46,225 nt of DNA from Comamonadaceae bacterium (lineage in GTDB: Bacteria; Pseudomonadota; Gammaproteobacteria; Burkholderiales; Burkholderiaceae_C), in assembly GCA_013297985.1 (NCBI GenBank), contig JAAFIY010000016.1, positions 1 through 46,225 on the forward strand, in the 5' to 3' direction. The position numbers and the translations under genes were made by a program. Within the stretch, counting starts at the first letter, position 1; the number at the start of each line of letters is the position of its first letter. Shown in pieces: positions 1 to 7,773 of the stretch. Under the pieces are notes generated by a model, which was not told the DNA's origin, did no database searches, and worked only from the letters and a program-made list of their open reading frames with translations.

Positions 1-146
1 CTGGGAATACCGACCCGTTCTATGTGGCCAAACTGCAGACGGCGCGCTTTTATTTCGCCAAACTCTTCCCCGAGACCGCGACGCTCATGCGCACGGCTCG
101 CGCGGGCTCCAAGGTGCTGATGGACACCGAAGCGGTGTTTGCCTGA
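1..146 (+). CDS. Acyl-CoA dehydrogenase, C-terminal fragment (5' end outside window)
   Basis: The frame is open from the window edge to a TGA at 144-146 and encodes 47 residues. The segment YVAKLQTARFYFAKL followed by MRTARAGSKVLM matches the extreme C-terminal helical extension of the long FadE-like acyl-CoA dehydrogenases (about 600 residues) that introduce the alpha,beta double bond in fatty acyl-CoA. Only the last helices are present, so catalytic residues and substrate range cannot be judged. It precedes a multifunctional beta-oxidation protein and a thiolase on the same strand, the usual fadE-fadN/B-fadA order, which supports the assignment. Assignment rests on a short stretch plus context. 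Confidence 0.75.
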   Translation, partial: GNTDPFYVAKLQTARFYFAKLFPETATLMRTARAGSKVLMDTEAVFA

Positions 147-203
147 TCAGTGCCGCCCCGTCTGCGCTTAACCACTCAACCACACGCTGGAGACCTGAGC
201 CTT

Positions 204-650
204 ATGTTTGCTGCCACCCTTCGTTGCACCGCCGCTGGCGTCGTCGCCACCTTGGCCTTGTCGGCCCAAGCCCAGATGAGCCCTGTGGGCACCTGGCAAA
301 CCATCGATGAAAAAACCAATGCCCCGCGCTCCACGGTGATCGTGACCGAAGCCGGTGGCGTGGTCAGCGGTCGCATTGACAAGCTGCTGCGCCCCGGCGC
401 CGACCAAAACGCCAAGTGCGACGAATGCACCGACGACCGCAAGGGCCGCCCGGTGGTGGGCTTGGAAATCATCCGCGGCGCCAAGAAGGCCGACGGCCGC
501 GATGTGTGGGAAAGCGGCACGATTTTGGACCCCGAAAACGGCAAGGCCTACACCCTGCGCATGACGCCCATCGAAGGCGGCCGCAAGCTCGAAGTGCGCG
601 GCTCCATCGGCCCCTTTGGCCGCACCCAGACTTGGACGCGGCTGCAATAA
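204..650 (+). CDS. Secreted DUF2147 family protein
   Basis: A 148-residue exported protein. It starts with a classical signal peptide: basic/hydrophobic residues 1-20, then ALSAQA and probable cleavage before QMSPVG. The mature part carries the DUF2147 pattern: GTWQTIDEKTNAPRS near its start, a CDEC pair around residue 72, a central GLEIIRG, then a W-x-G...DPENGK...L segment and a GFGRTQTWTR ending. DUF2147 proteins are small periplasmic beta-rich proteins of unknown function, often encoded near fatty acid or membrane genes. ATG at 204 was chosen because GGAG lies at 189-192 and the signal peptide begins exactly there; an upstream in-frame GTG at 150 would add charged residues before it. It sits between acyl-CoA dehydrogenase and the FadN-like gene but shares no obvious enzymatic role with them. 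Confidence 0.85.
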   Translation: MFAATLRCTAAGVVATLALSAQAQMSPVGTWQTIDEKTNAPRSTVIVTEAGGVVSGRIDKLLRPGADQNAKCDECTDDRKGRPVVGLEIIRGAKKADGRDVWESGTILDPENGKAYTLRMTPIEGGRKLEVRGSIGPFGRTQTWTRLQ

Positions 651-671
651 GCGCCAAGTGCCCGCGCCCTA

Positions 672-716
672 TCTGCTATCAATTAACTAGCTGCTTGGGC
701 AATCTAACAGGGCGGA
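672..716 (-). repeat. Dispersed palindromic repeat, copy E1
   Basis: The plus strand reads TGCTATCAATTAACTAGCTG then CTTGGGCAA...AGGGCGG. This is the reverse orientation of the family seen at nine other places in the window (core GCCCAAGCAGCTA-TTAATT-TAGCA). It lies in the 155-bp gap between the DUF2147 gene and the FadN-like gene. This copy keeps the AGCTGCTTG core but its hairpin arm is reduced. Confidence 0.7.
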
Positions 717-805
717 AGCGGCCGATTGGGTAATACGCCCCATCGTCTCTCCGCCCGGGGCGCGGCTGCTTGGCCAAACCCCTCCAGACAAAAAAAAGGA
801 TTGAT

Positions 806-3205
806 GTGACCCGCCAACGCATTCGCAAAGTCGCGGTACTCGGTGCCGGTGTGATGGGCGCGCAAATTGCCGCTCACCTGGTCAACGTCCGTGTGCCGGT
901 GCTGCTGTTCGACTTGGCCGCCAAAGAAGGCCCCAAGAACGGCATTGCCCTCAAAGCCATTGACGGCCTGAAAAAGCTCAAACCTTCGCCTCTAGGCGTG
1001 GTGGACGACGCTGATCTGATCACCCCCGCCAACTACGACGAGCACCTGGCCCTGCTGGCCGAATGTGATTTGGTGATTGAGGCTATCGCCGAGCGCACCG
1101 ACTGGAAGCACGCCCTGTATGCGCGCATTGCGCCGCACCTGGCGCCGCATGCCATCGTGGCCACCAACACCTCGGGCCTGCCCATCCACACGCTTGCCGA
1201 ACCGCTGGCCGATGACGTAGCCAAGCGATTTTGCGGCGTGCACTTTTTCAACCCGCCGCGCTACATGTTCTTGGTGGAGTTGATTGCCGCGCCGCGCACC
1301 GATGCGGCCATCTTGGATCAGCTCGAAGCCTTTTGCACCACCACGCTGGGCAAAGGCGTGATTCGCGCAAAAGACACGCCCAACTTCATTGCCAACCGCG
1401 TGGGCATTGCGGGTTTGCTGACGACGATGGTCGAAGCCGAACGCTACGGCCTGAACTTTGACGTGGTGGACGACCTGACCGGCAAGCGCTTGGGCCGCGC
1501 CAGTTCGGGCACCTTCCGCACGGTGGACGTGGTGGGCTTGGACGTTGTGGGCCACGTCATCAGGACGCTGCAAGACCAGCTCAACCCTGACACCGACCCC
1601 TTTCACGCCCACTTTGCCACCCCGGCGGTGCTCAAAACGCTGCTAGACAAAGGCAACCTGGGCAACAAGACCAAAGCGGGCTTTTACAAGCGCGCAGGCC
1701 GCGATGTGCTGCGCTTTGATTTGGCTGCCGGTGACTATGTGCCGGCCGGTGAAAAGGCCGACGAGGTGTATGGCCGCATGCTCAAGCGCCCGGCGGCCGA
1801 GCGGATGCTGTTGTTGCGAACCGCAGAAGGCCCACAGGGCCAGTTTTTGTGGGCACTGATGCGCAACAGCTTTCACTATGCCGCGCTGCATTTGCAGTCG
1901 ATTGCCGACAACGCCCGCGATGTCGACCAGGCCATGCGCTGGGGATTTGGCATGAGCCAAGGCCCGTTTGAAGTCTGGCAAGAAGCCGGTTGGGCCCAAG
2001 TCGCCCAGTGGGTGCAAGACGACATTGACGCGGGCCGTGCGCTGTGCAAGGCGCCTCTGCCGGATTGGGTCTTCAAAGGCCCGGTGGCCGAACGCGGCGG
2101 CGTGCATCAGCCCGAAGGCAGCTGGAACCCGGCCACCGGCACCTTTGTGCCGCCGCGCCGCTTGCCCGTGCACGCGCGCCAACACTTTCCTGAAAGCGTG
2201 CTGGGTGCACAAGCGCAAGCCTTCAGCAGTGCAGGCCGCACCCTGCATGAAGACGACGCCATCCGCCTGTGGACCTTGGACGAGAAGGTGCTCATTGCCA
2301 GCATCAAAACCAAGATGCACGCCATCAGCCCCGACGTGGCCGAAGGCTTGATACAGGCGGTGGACTTGGCTGAAGCCGAATTTGAAGGCTTGGTGATCTG
2401 GTCCGGCGACGAGCCCTTTAGCGCTGGTGCCGATCTGCAGGCCATGCTGCCGGCTTTCATGATTCAAGGCGTCTCAGCCATCGACGAGGCCGAAGCCATG
2501 TTGCAGCAAGGCATGCTGCGCCTGCGCTACGCCCAAGTGCCCACGGTGGCGGCGGTGCGTGGCTTGGCGCTGGGCGGCGGTTGCGAAATGGCGGTGTACT
2601 GCGCCCACCGCGTGGTGCACATGGAAAGCTACATCGGCCTGGTGGAAGTGGGCGTGGGCCTGGTGCCGGGTGCCGGTGGCTTGGCCTACATCGCCCGCCG
2701 TGCGGCCGAGAACAGCTTGGTCAGCACCGACCGCGATCTGCTCAAGTTCCTCACCGAAGGCTTCACGGCAGCCGCCATGGCCAAGGTGGGCACCAGCGCG
2801 CTGGAGTCGCGCAAGCTGGGCTTTGTGCTGGACAGCGACACCATCGTGGCCCACAAAGACGAGCTGCTGTATGTGGCCACCGCGCAGGCCCGCGCTATGT
2901 TCAACGCGGGCTATCGGCCGCCGCTTAAGCGCTTGTTCCCGGTGGCGGGGCGCAATGCGCGAGCCACCATCACCGGCCAGCTCATCAACATGCGCGACGG
3001 CGGCTTTGTGAGCGCACATGACTTCTTCATTGCCACCCAAATCGTCAACGTGCTCACCGGTGGCGACGTGGACGCGGGCACCTTGGTGTCAGAAGAGTAT
3101 TTGATGGCGCTAGAGCGCCAAGCCTTCACCACGCTGGTGCAGCACCCCAAGACGCAAGAGCGCATCTTGGGCATGCTCAACACCGGCAAGCCCTTGCGCA
3201 ACTAG
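806..3205 (+). CDS. 3-hydroxyacyl-CoA dehydrogenase / enoyl-CoA hydratase, FadN-type
   Basis: A 799-residue bifunctional beta-oxidation enzyme that hydrates 2-enoyl-CoA and oxidises the L-3-hydroxyacyl-CoA with NAD. The N-terminal Rossmann fold shows VAVLGAGVMGAQIAAH (about residues 8-23), then NTSGLPI and the dehydrogenase active-site segment HFFNPPRYM. C-terminal dehydrogenase domains follow. The crotonase domain is C-terminal (from about residue 500) with FSAGADLQAM and the oxyanion-hole segment GLALGGGCEMA. This order, dehydrogenase first, is that of Bacillus FadN rather than E. coli FadB. GTG at 806 is chosen because AGGA (797-800) precedes it by 5 bases and family members begin just before the VAVLG strand; a TTG at 770 would add 12 residues. 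It is followed after 6 bp by the DUF4442 gene and then thiolase, so the three form one operon. Confidence 0.9.
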   Translation: MTRQRIRKVAVLGAGVMGAQIAAHLVNVRVPVLLFDLAAKEGPKNGIALKAIDGLKKLKPSPLGVVDDADLITPANYDEHLALLAECDLVIEAIAERTDWKHALYARIAPHLAPHAIVATNTSGLPIHTLAEPLADDVAKRFCGVHFFNPPRYMFLVELIAAPRTDAAILDQLEAFCTTTLGKGVIRAKDTPNFIANRVGIAGLLTTMVEAERYGLNFDVVDDLTGKRLGRASSGTFRTVDVVGLDVVGHVIRTLQDQLNPDTDPFHAHFATPAVLKTLLDKGNLGNKTKAGFYKRAGRDVLRFDLAAGDYVPAGEKADEVYGRMLKRPAAERMLLLRTAEGPQGQFLWALMRNSFHYAALHLQSIADNARDVDQAMRWGFGMSQGPFEVWQEAGWAQVAQWVQDDIDAGRALCKAPLPDWVFKGPVAERGGVHQPEGSWNPATGTFVPPRRLPVHARQHFPESVLGAQAQAFSSAGRTLHEDDAIRLWTLDEKVLIASIKTKMHAISPDVAEGLIQAVDLAEAEFEGLVIWSGDEPFSAGADLQAMLPAFMIQGVSAIDEAEAMLQQGMLRLRYAQVPTVAAVRGLALGGGCEMAVYCAHRVVHMESYIGLVEVGVGLVPGAGGLAYIARRAAENSLVSTDRDLLKFLTEGFTAAAMAKVGTSALESRKLGFVLDSDTIVAHKDELLYVATAQARAMFNAGYRPPLKRLFPVAGRNARATITGQLINMRDGGFVSAHDFFIATQIVNVLTGGDVDAGTLVSEEYLMALERQAFTTLVQHPKTQERILGMLNTGKPLRN

Positions 3206-3211
3206 ACACCG

Positions 3212-3727
3212 ATGCAAGCGCCACCCAATCGGCTGCAGCGCCAGCTCAACCAGCTCAACGCACTGCCCCGCTTTGTGCGGCCGTGGGCGCGCTCGGCGGT
3301 GTTGCGTCGCGCGGTGCCCTTTACCGGCACAGCGGGCTTGGACTTTGTGTCGCTCACCACCGCGCAGGTCGAAATCGGCTTGCGCAACCGCCGCCCGGTG
3401 CAAAACCACATTCGCGGTGTGCATGCCTCGGCCATGAATCTGCTGGCTGAAACGGCCACCGGCATGGTGGTGGGCATGAACGTGCGTGACGACTGTCTGC
3501 CGCTGGCAAAAGAGTTAAAGATGTCATTTCGCAAGCGCGCCACCGGCGGTCTGCGGGCGGTGGCCACGCTGACTGAGGCGCAACGCGAAGCCATGCAAGC
3601 CAGTGACAAAGGCGAAGTAAAGGTGTCCGTCACCGTGACAGACGAAGCCGGTGTAGAGCCGGTGCAATGCGAATTCATCTGGGCCTGGGTTCCGTCCCGC
3701 CCCAAGCAGGAGCTAGTCAAGCCATGA
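3212..3727 (+). CDS. DUF4442 hotdog-fold protein, probable acyl-CoA thioesterase-like
   Basis: A 171-residue cytoplasmic protein with no signal peptide. It matches the DUF4442 group of hotdog-fold proteins related to PaaI/YiiD thioesterases: residues 1-50 contain the helical lead with PFTGTAGLDF, then VEIGLRNRRPVQNHIRGVHA, the hotdog helix segment with NH-x-G-x-HA, and strands around LPLAKELKMSF and VTVTDEAGVEPVQ. The likely role is hydrolysis or binding of acyl-CoA intermediates, but catalysis by this subgroup is not established. Its last bases overlap the thiolase start (ATGA, 3724-3727), indicating translational coupling inside the beta-oxidation operon. No strong ribosome binding site precedes the ATG, so translation is probably coupled to the upstream gene as well. 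Confidence 0.8.
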   Translation: MQAPPNRLQRQLNQLNALPRFVRPWARSAVLRRAVPFTGTAGLDFVSLTTAQVEIGLRNRRPVQNHIRGVHASAMNLLAETATGMVVGMNVRDDCLPLAKELKMSFRKRATGGLRAVATLTEAQREAMQASDKGEVKVSVTVTDEAGVEPVQCEFIWAWVPSRPKQELVKP

Positions 3728-4932
3728 GCAAACAAATTCAAGACGCCTACATCGTCGCCGCCACCCGCACGCCCATTGGCCGTTCGCACAAGGGGTCGTT
3801 TCGGTATCTGCGGCCCGACGATCTGCTGGCCAGCGTGATCCGCGCAGCCTTGGCGCAAGCCCCGGGTTTGGACCCAGCGGCCATTGAAGACGTGGTGGCC
3901 GGTTGCGCCATTCCCGAGGCTTCGCAGGGCCTGAACGTGGCGCGCATTGGCGCGGTGTTAGCGGGCCTGCCCAAAAGCGTGGGCGGCATCACCGTCAACC
4001 GCTTTTGTGCGTCGGGTTTGAGCGCGGTGCAAATGGCCGCTGACCGCATCCGCGTGGGTGAGGCTGACGTGATGATCGCCGCCGGCACTGAGAGCATGAG
4101 CATGGTGCCCATGATGGGCAACAGCCCGTCGCTGTCGCCCAGCGTGTTTGCCAACACCGACGATGTCGAGAACTACGGCATCGCCTATGGCATGGGCCTG
4201 ACCGCCGAGAAAGTGGCCGCGCAGTGGAAAGTGTCGCGCGAGCGCCAAGACGAATTTGCCTGGCGCAGCCACATGAAAGCCGCCGCCGCACAAAAGGCCG
4301 GTGACTTTGCAGCTGAGATCACGCCCATCACCGTCACCGACCGCAGCGTGGATTTAGGGTCAGCCCAAGTCAGTAACAGCCAGCGCATCATCAGCCTGGA
4401 CGAAGGCGCGCGGCCCGACACCACGGTAGAAGCGCTGGCCAAACTGCGCCCGGTGTTTGCCGCACGCGGCAGCGTCACGGCGGGCAATAGCTCGCAAACG
4501 TCCGACGGCGCGGGCGCGCTGATTTTGGCCAGCGAAGCGGCCATCAAGCGCTATGGCCTCAAACCCCTGGCGCGTTTTGTGAGCTATGCCAGCCGTGGCG
4601 TGCCGCCCCACATCATGGGCATTGGCCCCATTGAAGCCATCCCCGCCGCGCTGAAATACGCGGGCCTGAAGGCCGACGATTTGGGCTGGATTGAGCTCAA
4701 CGAAGCCTTTGCCGCGCAAAGCCTGGCGGTACTGCAGACGCTGAACTTGAACCCCGACGTGGTCAACCCCATGGGCGGCGCCATTGCGCTGGGCCACCCG
4801 CTGGGCGCCACCGGCGCTATCCGCTCGGCGACAGCGGTGCATGCGCTGCACCGCAAGAATCTCAAATACAGCATGGTCACCATGTGTGTGGGCATGGGGC
4901 AGGGCGCCGCAGGTATTTTTGAGCGGGTTTAA
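3724..4932 (+). CDS. fadA: Acetyl-CoA C-acyltransferase (thiolase)
   Basis: A 402-residue degradative thiolase that cleaves 3-ketoacyl-CoA with CoA to give acetyl-CoA and a shortened acyl-CoA, the last step after the FadN-type enzyme. The nucleophilic cysteine lies in VNRFCASGLSA (C95). The catalytic His is in GGAIALGHPLGATGA and the second Cys in CVGMGQGAAG near the C-terminus; the NEAFAAQ motif is intact. Length is normal. The frame is open further upstream, but ATG 3724 overlaps the DUF4442 stop in an ATGA junction and gives the normal MSKQIQDAYIVAATRTPIG start. A dispersed repeat with a strong hairpin (4958-4985) follows the stop and may end the transcript. Chain-length preference is not readable from sequence. 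Confidence 0.93.
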   Translation: MSKQIQDAYIVAATRTPIGRSHKGSFRYLRPDDLLASVIRAALAQAPGLDPAAIEDVVAGCAIPEASQGLNVARIGAVLAGLPKSVGGITVNRFCASGLSAVQMAADRIRVGEADVMIAAGTESMSMVPMMGNSPSLSPSVFANTDDVENYGIAYGMGLTAEKVAAQWKVSRERQDEFAWRSHMKAAAAQKAGDFAAEITPITVTDRSVDLGSAQVSNSQRIISLDEGARPDTTVEALAKLRPVFAARGSVTAGNSSQTSDGAGALILASEAAIKRYGLKPLARFVSYASRGVPPHIMGIGPIEAIPAALKYAGLKADDLGWIELNEAFAAQSLAVLQTLNLNPDVVNPMGGAIALGHPLGATGAIRSATAVHALHRKNLKYSMVTMCVGMGQGAAGIFERV

Positions 4933-4957
4933 GTGCGCCGCTGCTCCGTGCCTTGAA

Positions 4958-5016
4958 TCAAATCGGGCTGAAGCGCCCTATTTGATTGCCCAAGCAGCTA
5001 TTAATTTAGGAGCAAA
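4958..5016 (+). repeat. Dispersed palindromic repeat, copy E2, with long hairpin and embedded SD
   Basis: Forward copy. Bases 4958-4985 form a near-perfect stem: TCAAAT pairs with ATTTGA and GGGC with GCCC around a TGAAGC loop, with a single C/T mismatch. The family tail GCCCAAGCAGCTATTAATTT follows. The usual TAGTAGCAAA ending is here TAGGAGCAAA, which creates an AGGAG (5008-5012) ribosome binding site for the next gene. The hairpin lies 25 bp after the thiolase stop and is followed by a few T residues, so it may also attenuate readthrough. Confidence 0.8.
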
Positions 5017-5020
5017 TGCC

Positions 5021-5557
5021 GTGGAGGTCAACCGTCGTCGGGTGTGTGTTGGCATGGCCACGGCGGTGGCCGCCGGCTCTTTGGCTGGCTGTTCAAGCAA
5101 AGGGGCAGACGTGGTGCGATTCGACAACATCGGGCAAGCGGTGGCCGCCATCGAGGTGGCCCGGCTAGACGGCAAAACCGCCAGCGGCTGGAGCTTGGCC
5201 GAGGTGCTCAACCATGTGGCGCAGGGCATTGAGTATTCAGTGGGTGATGGCTTTCCGCAGATGAAGCCCGCCATCTTTCGCCACACCGTGGGCAGCATCG
5301 CCTTTGCGGTGTTTGACGGCCGTGGCCACATGAGCCATCCGCTGGACGAACCCATTCCAGGGGCGCCACCGTTGTCGCAACCCGCCACGCTGCAACTGGC
5401 CGCTGACCGCTGCGTGGCCGCAATGCAGAAGCTGCAGGCCTTCAACGGCACGCCACACCCCCACTTTGCCTACGGCGCCTTGAGCCGTGAACAAAATCAG
5501 CGCGCCCATTTGATGCACCTGGCCAACCACTGGTCGCTGCTGGTGCAAAAAGCCTAA
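5021..5557 (+). CDS. DUF1569 family lipoprotein with Tat-like signal
   Basis: A 178-residue protein. The N-terminus MEVNRRRVCVGMATAVAAG ends in a lipobox L-A-G-C (C24) and carries an RRR motif, so it is a probable lipoprotein, possibly Tat-exported. The body shows the DUF1569/DinB-like arrangement: ASGWSLAEVLNHVAQ (a WS-x2-EVL-x-H helix), later HPHFAYGALSREQ and a terminal HLANHWSLL, which supply three His candidates for a metal site as in DinB-fold proteins. Function is unknown. GTG 5021 is preferred: AGGAG at 5008-5012 is well spaced and the signal peptide starts there, and no in-frame ATG lies closer than residue 12. It is 13 bp upstream of the thioesterase gene. Confidence 0.75.
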   Translation: MEVNRRRVCVGMATAVAAGSLAGCSSKGADVVRFDNIGQAVAAIEVARLDGKTASGWSLAEVLNHVAQGIEYSVGDGFPQMKPAIFRHTVGSIAFAVFDGRGHMSHPLDEPIPGAPPLSQPATLQLAADRCVAAMQKLQAFNGTPHPHFAYGALSREQNQRAHLMHLANHWSLLVQKA

Positions 5558-5570
5558 AAGTCCAGACCGC

Positions 5571-6392
5571 ATGACGCACCCCTTTGACGGCGCCATGGCG
5601 CTGCAGCCCGCAGGGGCCAACACCTGGCAGGGCCTGGTGCCCGACAGCTACCAAAACATGGTGGGCCCCTTTGGCGGCGTGATTGCGGCCTGGCCCGTGG
5701 CCGCTGTGATGCGCGACGAACGCCGCGTGGGCACCCCGGTCTCGCAAACCGTGCACTACGCCGCTGCGCTGCAGCCCGGCGCCTTCAGCCTGATGCTGAT
5801 GCCCGAGCGCACCAGCCGCAGCACCCAGCACTGGCGTTTTGCCATCACGCAAGAAGCCACTTCCGCTGATGGCCCCACCATCTTCGGCAGCCTGATGACG
5901 GCCGCGCGACGCGACACCTGGAGCGCTGAAGACCTGCCCATGCCCGCCGATGCCCCACCGCCCGAAGCGGTGGCGCAGCAGCACCGCAACAGCCCGTTTG
6001 AATGGTTCAACCGCTACGAATGGCGCATGTTTGAAGGCCTGATGCCCTCGGCCTGGGACGGCGCCCAGCGCGGTGATTCACGCACCGCGCTGTGGGTGCG
6101 CGATGTGCCCCCGCGCCCGATGGATTTCGCCTCTCTGGCGGCGCAATGCGATCTGTTCTACCCCCGCGTGTTTGCGCGCCGGGCCGAGCGGGTGCCAGTG
6201 GGCACCGTCAGCATGACCAGCTACTTTCACGCCGATGAAGCCGACTTGGCCGCCACCGGTGCTGACTACGTCATGGGCCAGTGCATCGGCCAAGTCTTTC
6301 GGCGTGGCTACTTTGACCAAACCGCCTGCTTGTGGAACCGCGCAGGCCGCGTGTTGGCCACCACGCAGCAACTGGTGTATTTCAAATCATGA
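5571..6392 (+). CDS. Double-hotdog acyl-CoA thioesterase (TesB-like, 4HBT_3)
   Basis: A 273-residue cytoplasmic protein with two hotdog halves. The N-terminal half has QNMVGPFGGVIAAWPVAAV, the usual GPFGG helix start of TesB-like thioesterases. The C-terminal half (from about residue 160) begins WEWR-like with NRYEWRMFEG and ends with WNRAGRVLATTQQLVYFK, the characteristic last strand of the family. It should release free acid and CoA from acyl-CoA, relieving CoA sequestration during beta-oxidation. Its stop overlaps the start of the SDR gene (ATGA, 6389-6392). Substrate chain length cannot be inferred. The middle region, with QQHRNSPFEWFNRYEW, separates the halves. Confidence 0.8.
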   Translation: MTHPFDGAMALQPAGANTWQGLVPDSYQNMVGPFGGVIAAWPVAAVMRDERRVGTPVSQTVHYAAALQPGAFSLMLMPERTSRSTQHWRFAITQEATSADGPTIFGSLMTAARRDTWSAEDLPMPADAPPPEAVAQQHRNSPFEWFNRYEWRMFEGLMPSAWDGAQRGDSRTALWVRDVPPRPMDFASLAAQCDLFYPRVFARRAERVPVGTVSMTSYFHADEADLAATGADYVMGQCIGQVFRRGYFDQTACLWNRAGRVLATTQQLVYFKS

Positions 6393-7156
6393 GCAGCCCT
6401 CGTCAACCCGTGGCACTGGTGGTGGGCGCGGGGGACGCCACAGGTGGCGCGGTGGCCGAGCGCTTTGCCGCCGGCGGCTACACCGTGTGCGCCACCCGCC
6501 GCAACGCCGATGCCTTGCAGCCCTTGTTAGAGCGCATCCGCGCCGCAGGCGGCACCGCGCACGGCTTTGGCAGTGACGCGCGGGACGAATCCCAAGTGCG
6601 CCAACTGGTAGCAGGCATTGAGGCCGACATCGGCCCCATCGAAGTGCTGGTGTTCAACATCGGCGCCAACTCGCCCAGCCCGGTGCTGCAAGAAACTGAG
6701 CGGCGCATTACCAAGCTGTGGCAAATGGGCTGCCTGGCCGGTTTTTTGGTGGGGCGTGAAGTGGCCCAAGCCATGATGAACCGGCCCGCAGATCACATCG
6801 ATCGGCTGGGCCGCAAGCAGCGCGGCACGGTCATCTTTACCGGTGCCACCGCATCGCTGCGCGGCTCGGCTGGCTTTGCGGGTTTTGCCATCGCCAAAAT
6901 GGGCTTGCGCGCGCTGGCCCAAGCCATGGCGCGTGAACTGCAGCCCCAGGGCATCCATGTGGCCCACACGATCATCGACGGCGCCATTGATACCGAGTTC
7001 ATTCGCACCCAGTTTCCGCAGCGCTATGCGCTCAAAGACCAAGACGGTATCTTGAACCCCACGCATATTGCCGAGCAATATTGGCAACTGCACCTGCAGC
7101 CGCGCGACTGCTGGACCCACGAACTGGACATGCGCCCCTGGATGGAGAAGTTTTGA
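6389..7156 (+). CDS. Atypical short-chain dehydrogenase/reductase lacking the catalytic tyrosine
   Basis: A 255-residue SDR. The nucleotide-binding motif is VVGAGDATGGAVAERF (T-G-x3-G-x-G variant; G13-G19) and the NNAG strand is replaced by FNIGANS. At the active site the usual Y-x3-K reads F-A-I-A-K (F166, K170), and the catalytic Ser position falls in TGATAS near A153/T154, so the standard Ser-Tyr-Lys triad is incomplete. Homologous SDRs with FAxAK are common in proteobacteria (from memory), so this is probably a real subfamily rather than decay. Role in the pathway is unknown: a reductase with altered chemistry or a CoA-ester binding protein. The gene overlaps its neighbours on both sides (ATGA at 6389; shared base at 7156), so it is part of a coupled four-gene unit. 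Confidence 0.82.
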   Translation: MSSPRQPVALVVGAGDATGGAVAERFAAGGYTVCATRRNADALQPLLERIRAAGGTAHGFGSDARDESQVRQLVAGIEADIGPIEVLVFNIGANSPSPVLQETERRITKLWQMGCLAGFLVGREVAQAMMNRPADHIDRLGRKQRGTVIFTGATASLRGSAGFAGFAIAKMGLRALAQAMARELQPQGIHVAHTIIDGAIDTEFIRTQFPQRYALKDQDGILNPTHIAEQYWQLHLQPRDCWTHELDMRPWMEKF

Positions 7157-7773
7157 TGGCCCCCTCCCCGACCACCAACTCGCCCCGCACCCTTGAGTTT
7201 TGGTACGACTACGGCAGCAGCGCGTCTTACCTGGGCTACACCCAACTGGCCCGCATCCAAGCCGCCAGCGGCTGCACGCTGGTGATGCGGCCCATGCTGC
7301 TGGGGGCGGTGTTCCAAGCCACCGGCAACCAGTCACCCGCCATGGTGGCCGCCAAAGGCCGCTACATGAACGACGACTTCACCCGTTTTGCCAAACGCTA
7401 CGGTGTGCCCTATGCGTTTAACCCGCACTTCATGTTCAACACCTTGAACTGGATGCGTATTGCCTGCGGCTTGCATGCCACCGACGCAGCACAGGCCGCC
7501 CGGTTTGACGCCGCCATGTTCAGCGCCACCTGGGCCGAACAGCTCAACTTAAAAGACGAAGCCGTGCTGGCTGGCGTGTGGCAGCGCGCCGGTTTTGATC
7601 CGGCTGCCCTGATGGCGCTGGCGCAAGACCCGGCCATGAAAGAAGCGCTGAAGGCGCAAACCCAACAGGCCATTGAACGCGGCGTGTTCGGCGCGCCCAG
7701 CTTCTTTGTGGGCGACACCTTGTTCTGGGGCCAAGACCGCATCGACTTTGTTTTAGAAGCACTCAACGCATGA
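7156..7773 (+). CDS. 2-hydroxychromene-2-carboxylate isomerase-like DsbA-fold protein
   Basis: A 205-residue protein of the DsbA/HCCA-isomerase (kappa-class GST-like) fold. It opens with LEFWYDYGSSASYLGYTQL, where the thioredoxin CxxC is replaced by GSSASY and the first Ser is the candidate catalytic residue. It ends with RGVFGAPSFFVGDTLFWGQDRID, the strongly conserved cis-Pro/glutathione-binding end of the family. Known members isomerise chromene carboxylates in naphthalene breakdown using glutathione; many paralogs in beta-oxidation clusters have no defined substrate. No ring-cleavage genes are nearby, so a role in acyl-CoA side-chain isomerisation or detoxification is more likely. The start shares one base with the upstream SDR stop and the end overlaps the isomerase gene by ATGA (7770-7773). 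Confidence 0.85.
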   Translation: MAPSPTTNSPRTLEFWYDYGSSASYLGYTQLARIQAASGCTLVMRPMLLGAVFQATGNQSPAMVAAKGRYMNDDFTRFAKRYGVPYAFNPHFMFNTLNWMRIACGLHATDAAQAARFDAAMFSATWAEQLNLKDEAVLAGVWQRAGFDPAALMALAQDPAMKEALKAQTQQAIERGVFGAPSFFVGDTLFWGQDRIDFVLEALNA

